Assembly: GCA_023459055.1 (NCBI GenBank)
Contig: JAEWVR010000028.1
Span: 1-59,401 of the forward strand
Direction: 5' to 3'
Source of the DNA: Fibrobacterota bacterium
GTDB taxonomy: Bacteria > Fibrobacterota > Chitinivibrionia > Chitinivibrionales > Chitinispirillaceae
Length of the DNA stretch: 59,401 nucleotides
A program made the position numbers and the translations under genes. The notes under the pieces were generated by a model. That model did not search any database and was not told where the DNA came from. It saw nothing but the letters and a program-made list of their open reading frames with translations. Each line of letters opens with the position of its first letter. Position 1 is the first letter of the stretch. Positions 52,742 to 59,400 of the stretch are shown here, piece after piece.

Positions 52742-53128
52742 ATGGCAAAGATTAGTAAAGCTCAGTTGGAAAAACTGCAGAAAAAGTACAAGACAGATGA
52801 CGCAATTGGTAAATTGTTTGGCATTACACGTCAGGCCGTTCATCAGTTACGCACAAAGTTCGGTATCGCTCCGGTTGCTGATAAGCATAAAGAGAGAGAC
52901 GAAGAGATTATCAAGGCGTATAATGCCGGTGCATCAGGGACCGCATTAGCAAAGAAATACGATCTGTCAATATCACAGACATATCGTATTATTAACGAAA
53001 GCAAAGGCGGACCTGCTAAAAAACCTGCTAAAAAAGCAGCTAAAAAGGTTGCAAAAAAGGCTGAGAAACCAGCTAAGAAGACAGTTAAAAAAGCTGCAAA
53101 GAAAGTTACTAAAAAGAAGGGTAAGTAA
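52742..53128 (+). CDS. Double helix-turn-helix protein with histone-H1-like tail
   Basis: The protein has 128 residues. The first HTH is at about 8-40 (YKTDDAIGKLFGITRQAVHQLR) and the second at about 50-85 (IIKAYNAGASGTALAKKYDLSISQTYRII), both of resolvase/Mor-like shape. Residues 93-128 are almost only Lys, Ala and Pro (KKPAKKAAKKVAKKAEK) like bacterial H1-type proteins. It is therefore probably a small nucleoid-associated DNA-binding protein. AAAGGAGAA precedes the ATG. A near-consensus promoter with a palindromic operator precedes it and a strong terminator follows, so it is a highly expressed single-gene unit, perhaps self-regulated. Confidence 0.8.
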   Translation: MAKISKAQLEKLQKKYKTDDAIGKLFGITRQAVHQLRTKFGIAPVADKHKERDEEIIKAYNAGASGTALAKKYDLSISQTYRIINESKGGPAKKPAKKAAKKVAKKAEKPAKKTVKKAAKKVTKKKGK

Positions 53129-53160
53129 TTACCCGTTTTCTGCGGTTTGGATGAATTCAT

Positions 53161-53193
53161 CGGACACGAAAAGAAATTTTCGTGTCCGTTTTT
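53161..53193 (+). terminator. Rho-independent terminator after the HTH/H1-like gene
   Basis: A perfect 12-bp stem, CGGACACGAAAA (53161-53172) with TTTTCGTGTCCG (53177-53188), has a GAAA tetraloop and is followed by five T. Confidence 0.93.
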
Positions 53194-53210
53194 ATTTGCA
53201 GGCGTATTAG

Positions 53211-53478
53211 CCTAACCCCCCCGCCCCTAATATCGTTAATTTAAGATTGACACGTAAGACTCGCCCCCTAAATCCCCCGCAGGGGGACTTGAAGAAATAG
53301 GCCAAACAAGCTATTCAGCTCTCAAAGTCCCCCTGCGGGAGACCCTTGGGAATTCCTGACGAGGTGGGATTTAGGGAGCGAGCAACCGGCACAACTGCAA
53401 CATAAGTTAACGACATTACCGACCCCCTCTGGTCCTTCGACCACTTCGATGCGTCGTCCGCAAGCGGCAGAGGGGGAG
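53211..53478. repeat. F4: second copy of the nested composite repeat
   Basis: This is nearly identical to 48208-48446, including the inner TAATATCGTTAA element (here 53228-53418). It differs by a 27-base extra segment around 53338-53367 (GACCCTTGGGAATTCCTGAC) within the right half of the inner palindrome, and by several substitutions (CGACATTA for CGATATTA). It fills the gap between the HTH gene terminator and the CheY promoter. Confidence 0.88.
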
Positions 53479-53510
53479 AAATAAGACACTCGCGTCGGCA
53501 AATAAACTGT

Positions 53511-53540
53511 TTGACAACATTAACACACCTATGATAGAAT
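53511..53540 (+). promoter_or_regulatory. Sigma70-type promoter for the CheY-like gene
   Basis: Perfect TTGACA (53511-53516), an 18-base spacer and TAGAAT (53535-53540) lie 58 bases before the ATG. Confidence 0.75.
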
Positions 53541-53598
53541 TATCTAAACGCAAAACAGGGCACCAGTATTTTGTATTTCTTACTCATAGGGGTTTACC

Positions 53599-53958
53599 AT
53601 GAGGGTTCTGCTTGTTGATGATTCTAACACAATGCGACGGATAGTTATAAATCAGATCAAAGACACCGGTGTCACCGATATCATTGAGGCAACCAATGGT
53701 GAAGAAGGCCTCACACTGCTTGCAGCCAATATGCCCGTTGACCTGATTGTTCTTGATATCAATATGCCGGTTCTTGATGGTATGGCAATGCTTCGTAAAG
53801 TACGCTCGGAACCCAAATATAAAGATGTAAAAATTGTGATGGTAACATCGGAATCGGAAAAAACCAAGGTAATGGACGCCATCGCCGCCGGAGCCAATGA
53901 TTATCTGGTCAAACCGTTCACCACCGAAAATCTGATTAAGAAACTCGGGCTGAAATAA
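53599..53958 (+). CDS. Single-domain response regulator, CheY-like
   Basis: The 119-residue protein is a REC domain alone. The acidic pocket is in LLVDDSNTMRR, the phospho-acceptor Asp is in LIVLDINMPVLDG (about residue 54), Thr in VMVTSE and Lys in YLVKPF. The sequence DSNTMRRI and the length fit the CheY group of chemotaxis or motility output regulators. There is no kinase or other chemotaxis gene nearby. It has its own consensus promoter. Its partner could be a flagellar, pilus or other target; only the family is certain. Confidence 0.88.
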   Translation: MRVLLVDDSNTMRRIVINQIKDTGVTDIIEATNGEEGLTLLAANMPVDLIVLDINMPVLDGMAMLRKVRSEPKYKDVKIVMVTSESEKTKVMDAIAAGANDYLVKPFTTENLIKKLGLK

Positions 53959-54069
53959 CAGGCCTTATTGGCGATCGACCTTTCGCAACACCGTTCGGAT
54001 TTTTAACCATTTTATCAATATGATTGCAATTCCGGATGACCTGCAAACGGATAACCACAAGGGTTATCC

Positions 54070-54690
54070 CTACGGGATTTTATTCGGGATTTTATTGCCG
54101 ATTATTGTCGCCAGAATGTATCCGATGTCTTTCATAAAACTGTACTGCTCAACATATCGTCTATTGATTTTTACTTTGCATGGCCAAAGTACCTCGTCGT
54201 TATATTTCACTGGATTATCAACCTTTGCAAGCAACTCCTCTTCATTGCGGAAATGCAGTGATGCCGGTCCGGTAATTCCCGGTCTTACCGAGAGGACAAT
54301 CCTGTCATCACCGGTCAGTTTATCTGCATACCCGCTTACATCGGGGCGGGGTCCGACAAATGACATGGCACCAACAAACACATTCCAAAGCTGCGGTAAT
54401 TCGTCAAGCTTGTACTTTCGCAGCACTCTTCCAACAGGCGTTACTCTTGTATCAACGCCTGTGGTAACTGAACCAAAACGATCTGAACCGGTATACATCG
54501 ACCGGAATTTATGACAGGGAAACGGCTTGCCATACTGCCCGATACGAGGCGCAGAGTAAAGTACGGGTCCACGTGATGAACCTTTGACAAGCAGGGCAAT
54601 AATAGCAATAAACGGCGAAAGAATCACCATACCCAGAAGAGAGAAAACTATATCGAATAATCGTTTTAAAAATTTTTGAGTTATTGTCAT
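54070..54690 (-). CDS. Phosphoglycosyl transferase (bacterial sugar transferase, PglC-like)
   Basis: The 206-residue protein has one membrane segment (about 12-36, IVFSLLGMVILSPFIAIIALL) and a short cytoplasmic catalytic domain, as in monotopic PglC and WecP-like enzymes that move a sugar 1-phosphate to undecaprenyl phosphate. Landmarks are GPVLYSAPRIG, CHKFRSM, KLDELPQLWNVFVGAMSFVGPRP (catalytic Asp-Glu) and VRPGITGPAS. The end NKIPNKIP comes from a short DNA duplication (GGGATTTTATTC, GGGATTTTATTG). It is the last gene of the minus-strand operon, starting 8 bases after the F5 repeat. Confidence 0.88.
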   Translation of the reverse strand: MTITQKFLKRLFDIVFSLLGMVILSPFIAIIALLVKGSSRGPVLYSAPRIGQYGKPFPCHKFRSMYTGSDRFGSVTTGVDTRVTPVGRVLRKYKLDELPQLWNVFVGAMSFVGPRPDVSGYADKLTGDDRIVLSVRPGITGPASLHFRNEEELLAKVDNPVKYNDEVLWPCKVKINRRYVEQYSFMKDIGYILATIIGNKIPNKIP

Positions 54691-54698
54691 TTTGTAGG

Positions 54699-54856
54699 CC
54701 TCACCCCCCGGCCCCCTCTCCGCAAGCGGTAGAGGGGGAGCTGGACAAATGAAAAAATTATTTTTTTTATAATCTCATTGTATATTAAATAGCATAATCC
54801 ATTTTTTATTCTTCCACCCCCTCTACCGCTTGCGGAGAGGGGGCCGGGGGGTGAGG
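54699..54856. repeat. F5/F6: head-to-head pair of C-rich repeats
   Basis: A forward 42-base F unit (54699-54740) and a reverse unit (54815-54856) flank 74 bases of AT-rich DNA, so the transcript could fold into a long stem with the AT-rich part as loop. Each unit also has its own small stem (CTCCGCAAGCGG). The pair fills the gap between the dehydratase stop (9 bases away) and the glycosyl transferase start (8 bases away). Confidence 0.88.
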
Positions 54857-54865
54857 CTTCCCTTT

Positions 54866-56749
54866 TCAACTAAACATATTCTCCATCATCTCTTCAAATG
54901 ACGGACCGGTCATCTCCGGGATCAATTCCTTAATGTCGTCGTAGATTGCACGCATATTCCCAAGATCAACATTACTTTTCAGCGCATGAAGAAATTGCTC
55001 TACCCGCTCAGGCCGGAAATCACTTCTTCGCTGCATCCGGATCTTTTCAAAGGTTGTCGGTACAACATTTTCTTCATCACACAAAAGAACCTCTTCAATC
55101 TTTTCCCCCTGACGCAACCCGGTAAAGACAATCTCAATATCCTCGCCAACCCTGAAACCGCTCAGCTCAATAAGGTTCTTTGCGAGATCGACAATTTTTA
55201 CCGGCTCACCCATTTCAAGCATAAAGATCGCCTGCGACTCATTCAGGGTTGATGCCTGAAGGACAAGTTGCACCGCCTCGGGAATCGACATAAAGTAGCG
55301 TCTGGTTTCAGGGGAAGTCACCGTGATCGGCCCCCCCTCCCGGATCTGCTTCTGAAACAGTGGTATCACGCTCCCGCTTGACCCGAGCACATTCCCGAAA
55401 CGGACAATATTAAAGAGTGTTCCGGACGGATACCGTTCAAGCACCACCCGCTCTGCAAGCCGTTTGGATATACCCATAATCCCCCTCGGCTTTACCGCCT
55501 TGTCAGTTGATATCATGACAAACTGCTTTACACCATTACGTTCCGACAGTGCAGCAAGCGCTGCAGTACCCAGAACATTGTTTTTAAGACAGGCAAGCGG
55601 ATTCCACTCCATAATGTGCACATGTTTATACGCCGCTGCATGATAGACATAATCGGGCTGAAATTTACGAAAGAGGAGATCCATAAACCCGATATCAAGC
55701 ATATTACCGACAACCGTATGAATTGCAATATCCGGATACCGCGTTTTAAGCTCCTGATCAACCTGATACCCGCTTATCTCGCTAGCATCAAGCAGCACCA
55801 TCCGTGATGGCCTGTAGGACGCAACCTGATAGCAGATCTCCGATCCGATTGAACCGCCAGCACCGGTTACAAGCACGGTCTTTGCTGCAAGCTGCTTGCG
55901 AACATGAGAATCATTAAGGGTGATATTCGGACGTGCCAGAAGGTCCCCGATTTGTACATCACGGATCTGGTTTACCTTCAGGCGCCCGCTCATGATGTCA
56001 ACCATTGATGGTACAATTTTAAATTTCAGGTCCCAGTCGGGAAGCTTTGCATCTTCCATGATCTCCTTGACAAGTTTATTGGTTGCCTCGGGAATCGCGA
56101 TAAAAACCTCATTAACACGATGCTTTTTTATTACAGTTCTCATACTGCCAAGATCGCCAAACACCTTTAATCCCTGAATCCGTTTTCCGGCAAGCGATTT
56201 GTCTCTGTCAATAAACCCAACTGGTATGTATTCTTTACGTTTTGCGCTTTTAAGCGTTTTCACCATTTCATTTCCTGCAGTACCCGCACCGACAATAAGA
56301 ATGTTTTTCGTTATTTCACTCTGCGGAATAAACGACTCACGGAATATTCTTATTGCAAACCGGGTACCACCATTGAACAAAATCATAAACAGAAAATTCA
56401 TTGCATAAATCGATCGCGGATACCCTGAAAACATACCGCTGAAAATAATTATCGACATAAAAATAAGTGCCGAGAGTGCTGATGCCTGTACAATATCCTT
56501 GAGATCATCAACACTGACATACCGCCAGATGCCCTGATAGAGATTGAAAAATACTGCAACAACAAGAAATACACTCACATTTACAGGCAGAGACATATAA
56601 AACTGCTTCGGATAAAAAGTTGGTCCCAGCGTAAAGTCAAACCTGAGCAGAAACGACAGATACAGTGCTGCTACTGCAAATAGTGCATGAAGCAGTATTA
56701 TGATTGGAAGCCGGTTATTCAATATCGTTTTTGAAAATGGTAATTTCAT
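54866..56749 (-). CDS. Membrane nucleotide-sugar 4,6-dehydratase (PglF/WbpM/CapD family)
   Basis: The protein has 627 residues from the ATG at 56749, which has CAGGA upstream; 11 further upstream codons derive from repeat-adjacent DNA. Four membrane helices (about 14-35, 52-72, 88-108, 113-130) are followed by a first Rossmann domain (ILIVGAGTAGNEMVKTL) and the catalytic SDR domain (VLVTGAGGSIGSEICYQVA). The active site is of the Met type: STDKAV, then RGIMGISKRLAE, with Met in place of Tyr. It converts UDP-GlcNAc to the 4-keto-6-deoxy sugar. The aminotransferase and phosphoglycosyl transferase on either side fit a UDP-bacillosamine-like pathway; an acetyltransferase is not seen. Confidence 0.9.
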   Translation of the reverse strand: MKLPFSKTILNNRLPIIILLHALFAVAALYLSFLLRFDFTLGPTFYPKQFYMSLPVNVSVFLVVAVFFNLYQGIWRYVSVDDLKDIVQASALSALIFMSIIIFSGMFSGYPRSIYAMNFLFMILFNGGTRFAIRIFRESFIPQSEITKNILIVGAGTAGNEMVKTLKSAKRKEYIPVGFIDRDKSLAGKRIQGLKVFGDLGSMRTVIKKHRVNEVFIAIPEATNKLVKEIMEDAKLPDWDLKFKIVPSMVDIMSGRLKVNQIRDVQIGDLLARPNITLNDSHVRKQLAAKTVLVTGAGGSIGSEICYQVASYRPSRMVLLDASEISGYQVDQELKTRYPDIAIHTVVGNMLDIGFMDLLFRKFQPDYVYHAAAYKHVHIMEWNPLACLKNNVLGTAALAALSERNGVKQFVMISTDKAVKPRGIMGISKRLAERVVLERYPSGTLFNIVRFGNVLGSSGSVIPLFQKQIREGGPITVTSPETRRYFMSIPEAVQLVLQASTLNESQAIFMLEMGEPVKIVDLAKNLIELSGFRVGEDIEIVFTGLRQGEKIEEVLLCDEENVVPTTFEKIRMQRRSDFRPERVEQFLHALKSNVDLGNMRAIYDDIKELIPEMTGPSFEEMMENMFS

Positions 56750-56776
56750 AGTTTTTCCTGTCGCACCTCTGTGCAG

Positions 56777-56845
56777 CCTCACCCCCCGGCCCCCTCTGGT
56801 CCTTCAACCACTTCGATGCGTCGTCCGCAGGCGGCAGAGGGGGAG
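56777..56845. repeat. F7: long variant of the C-rich repeat
   Basis: CCTCACCCCCCGGCCCCCTC followed by an extra segment (GGTCCTTCAACCACTTCGAT and onward) and CAGAGGGGGAG. The same extra segment occurs in F2 and F4. It lies 27 bases upstream of the dehydratase start. The DNA just after it resembles the DNA after F8, suggesting a local duplication. Confidence 0.85.
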
Positions 56846-56889
56846 GAAGAGTGGAAAATGAATTATGTCAATTAATATACAAGTTAACG

Positions 56890-57059
56890 CCTCACCCCCC
56901 ACCCCCCTCTCCGCAAGCGGCAGAGGGGGAGTAAGAGTAGAATATGATTTATATTCATTAATATATCAATTATTAATAAGTAATTAAAAAACAGAACTAT
57001 TTTTTGCACGTCTCATGCTCCCCCTCTACCGCTTGCGGAGAGGGGGTTGGGGGGTGAGG
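56890..57059. repeat. F8/F9: head-to-head pair of C-rich repeats
   Basis: A forward unit (56890-56931) and a reverse unit (57018-57059) flank 86 bases of AT-rich DNA, the same arrangement as F5/F6. The reverse unit encodes the last ten residues and the stop of the aminotransferase on the minus strand. Confidence 0.88.
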
Positions 57060-58171
57060 CCTTTCACAACCTCAACTACTCTCTCGAGATCATCACTGGT
57101 CAAAGAACTTCCCGATGGCAGACATAAACCCCGGTTGAACAGATCTTCCGATACGCCATTGGTAAATGATTTACAGTTTGCAAACACCGGCTGAAGATGC
57201 ATCGGTTTCCATAGCGGCCGGCTTTCGATATTTTCCTTCTCAAGGGCAAGCCGCACGATGTCGGGGGACAGTGATGATGACTTGTCAATGGTTATGCAGG
57301 TAAGCCAGCAGTTTGCTTTTCCGAATGTATCACGGGGCATTACTGTAATTCCATTATAGCCATCAATTGCTTTATGATAATACTCATATATTGAACGCCT
57401 TTTTTCAACCTTTGATTGCAGTGATGTCAACTGACCGCGGCCGATTGCGGCAGATACATTGCTCATCCGGTAATTGTAGCCGATTGTTGTATGATGATAA
57501 TACGGGAACGGCTCCCGTGCCTGAGTTGACAGACAGCGTATTTTATCAAGAAGCTCCCTGTTGTGTCCGACAATCATTCCGCCGCCGGATGTCGTTATAA
57601 TCTTGTTTCCGTTAAACGAATAGATACCAAAATCACCAATTGTACCGGTCTGAACGCCTCCGCAGGTTGCCCCAAGAGACTCGGCGGCATCCTCAATAAG
57701 AAGCAGGTTATGTTTTTTACACACGCTCTGTATAGCGTCAAGGTTTGCGGTTTGTCCGTACAAATGAACAACGATAACTGCTTTTGGTGTACGCTTGTTT
57801 GCAATGCTGTCAACAACTGCCTTTTCAAGAAGCTCCGGATCCATATTCCATGAGTTTCTCTCACTATCAATAAACACCGGATGCGCACCGGTGTAGGTTA
57901 TAGGAAATGCAGAACCTGCAAAGGTAAATGATGAACAGTAGATATCATCCGATGATCCCGCATTATTAACAATAAGAGAAAGATGCAGTGCAGCAGTCCC
58001 TGATGCAAGCGCGACGGCATGTGATGCACCGGTGAAAGCACAGATCTCTTTTTCGAAAGCATCAATATCAGGCCCCGCCGGAGCGATCCAGTTTGCTTCG
58101 AATGCTTTATTGACATATTGCAACTCTTCACCGCACATATCAGGCGGTGAAAGATAAATTCTTTTTTTCAT
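57026..58171 (-). CDS. DegT/DnrJ/EryC1/StrS aminotransferase (PglE-like)
   Basis: The 381-residue PLP enzyme aminates a 4-keto nucleotide sugar. Landmarks are IYLSPPDMCGEELQYVNKAF at the start, ALASGTAALHLSL, HLYGQTANLD, LLIEDAAESLGA (Asp161 binds PLP) and FNGNKIITTSGGGM, where Lys190 forms the Schiff base. The start resembles PglE/PseC-type enzymes acting on UDP-4-keto-6-deoxy-GlcNAc, in line with the membrane dehydratase downstream. The final LTPQPPLRKR and the stop TAG come from the F9 repeat. AAAAGGAAAA precedes the ATG; the E6 repeat lies 16 bases upstream. Confidence 0.9.
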   Translation of the reverse strand: MKKRIYLSPPDMCGEELQYVNKAFEANWIAPAGPDIDAFEKEICAFTGASHAVALASGTAALHLSLIVNNAGSSDDIYCSSFTFAGSAFPITYTGAHPVFIDSERNSWNMDPELLEKAVVDSIANKRTPKAVIVVHLYGQTANLDAIQSVCKKHNLLLIEDAAESLGATCGGVQTGTIGDFGIYSFNGNKIITTSGGGMIVGHNRELLDKIRCLSTQAREPFPYYHHTTIGYNYRMSNVSAAIGRGQLTSLQSKVEKRRSIYEYYHKAIDGYNGITVMPRDTFGKANCWLTCITIDKSSSLSPDIVRLALEKENIESRPLWKPMHLQPVFANCKSFTNGVSEDLFNRGLCLPSGSSLTSDDLERVVEVVKGLTPQPPLRKR

Positions 58172-58187
58172 CTATTTTCCTTTTAAG

Positions 58188-58380
58188 AAAGTGACAGGTG
58201 ACATGTGACACGTAACAAGTAGAAACGCATCTCGCGGAACCGCGCAGGAGGAAGAGAAGAAGGTTAAGGCAAAGGCTGAGGTTGAGGAAAGACAAAGACG
58301 AAATGAATGTTGCCCAATTCTTCCCACTCGTCATATACCTCTTCAACCCCGTCACTCGTTACCCGTCACTGGTCACTTCC
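58188..58380. repeat. E6: nested stuttering-arm inverted repeat
   Basis: The outer arms use GTGAC words (58188-58222, AAGTGACAGGTGACATGTGA) and their complements (58349-58380, GTCACTCGTTACCCGTCAC). Inside, a purine-rich arm (58247-58302, GGTTAAGG, GGCTGAGGTTGAGG) faces a pyrimidine-rich one (CCTCTTCAACCCC), like E4. The right end supplies the last residues (EVTSDG) and stop of the upstream pseudogene. Confidence 0.75.
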
Positions 58381-58839
58381 CCCACGACGTAATACCCACC
58401 TGTTTTATCGCTTCCTCTATATTCAATAGAACCTTGTTTTCTAAGTATTGAAACCCAACGTTCAACAGTTCTTTTTGAAACACTTAACGAATCACCAATA
58501 TCTGAAATCTTGATTCCAGGGTTTTGTTCAATCAACCGTACTATTGCATCACTAGTTCTTGCTGCTTTTACACCGCCACTCTCTGCTTTTACACCGCCAC
58601 TTTGTTCAATAAGAGATATCTTTTGTTTACTATACGATAGCTTTGCAAGAAATCCATCACCAATCTCTTCGCACTCAAATTTCATCGTAGGATATTCTTT
58701 GATTGCATTTCGTATTCCCACCCTTAGTATTCGCAAATGCAGAAACTGATTCAATTACCTCTTTACAGAAAGATGATTTGAATTCAATTTTTTCAGATTC
58801 ACCTGCTTTTAAAAGCCGCTTTAATTGTGCAATATTCAT
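58359..58839 (-). pseudogene. Decayed AlbA_2 (Schlafen-type) ATP-binding regulator
   Basis: From an ATG at 58839 the frame gives MNIAQLKRLLKAGESEKIEF and then KEVIESVSAFANTKGG, the start of the AlbA_2 domain. At about 58720 the frame is lost. A second frame (58754-58359) continues as IRNAIKEYPTMKFECEEIGDGFLAKLSYS, the end of the divergent-AAA/RecG-like part of the same family, and then a winged HTH (RLIEQNPGIKISDIGDSLSVSKRTVERWV). The few hundred residues normally between are missing, so an internal deletion with frameshift joined the two ends. Family members are DNA-binding regulators or defence-associated proteins; this copy cannot be functional as such. The 131-codon remnant could still encode an HTH peptide. 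Confidence 0.75.
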
Positions 58840-59301
58840 TTGATTTCCATGCTTATAAGCGAAGGATGGACTGGTGACATATCCTCTGCCACGGAAAGTG
58901 ATTACGTATTCTCACCACTGCAGTTTCCTACTCTGTGACACCTCTCATACGGGTCACTTATTTAACGTCACCATCTCAGTTTTCCCGCATGTTTCGGGGC
59001 GAATGAAGCAACAGGCTATCAGTCCCCAAACGTACATTTTGTAATTTTCGGGACTCCCTAATATACTTTTGATTAGTCCCGAAATCAACATGACAAGTAA
59101 CAATTAAGCACCTGAAACCTGAAGGACATACCTAAAATAGACATGAAAATTCGACATACAATATCGAATTTTCATGTCTATTTTTTAAAGATAGTGCCGT
59201 GTGACAGGTAACAAATAACCAGTAAAACATCTGAAACCCAAAGAGGTTTTTCAATACTTGTCACCACATCCCCAACCCAAAATCTTCACACCATACAATA
59301 T
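58840..59301. other. 462-base gap with hairpins and repeat fragments
   Basis: No gene is visible. A hairpin lies at 59044-59085 (ATTTCGGGACT type stem), followed by a strong bidirectional terminator at 59134-59184. Pieces of E-type DNA occur at 59092-59126 (CACCTGAAACCTGAAGGA) and 59193-59270 (GTGCCGTGTGACAGGTAACA, then GAAACCCAAAGAGG and TTTTTCAATACTTGTCACC), resembling one arm and the spacer of E5. Confidence 0.5.
59134..59190. terminator. Long bidirectional terminator hairpin
   Basis: A stem of about 20 bp (AAAATAGACATGAAAATTCG at 59134 on, with its complement ending 59184) has a 10-base loop, a T-run after it and an A-run before it. It could terminate transcription from either side, for example the leftward transposase-like gene. 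Confidence 0.8.
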
Positions 59302-59400
59302 CTACAAATCAGCGGAGCAATGTGCTGTTGGCTCTGGGATTTTGAGAGCAGCATAGATTTCTCTCTGGGCCTTTGTAAGCTCCATCAGATACTGATTACC
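59302..59400 (-). CDS. C-terminal fragment of a probable transposase
   Basis: The window ends inside a minus-strand frame whose last 32 residues are GNQYLMELTKAQREIYAALK and then IPEPTAHCSADL, with stop TAG at 59302-59304. The pattern of Leu-x-x-Leu-Thr-x-x-Gln-x-x-Ile-x-x-Ala-Leu-x-Ile-Pro-x-Pro resembles the end of IS4/IS1634-type transposases. The frame stays open to the window edge. The evidence is short, so the family is tentative. Confidence 0.5.
   Translation of the reverse strand, partial: GNQYLMELTKAQREIYAALKIPEPTAHCSADL

Noticed and set aside
54687..54869. 60-codon open frame on the minus strand between the dehydratase and glycosyl transferase
   Set aside because: It is the translation of the F5/F6 repeat pair.
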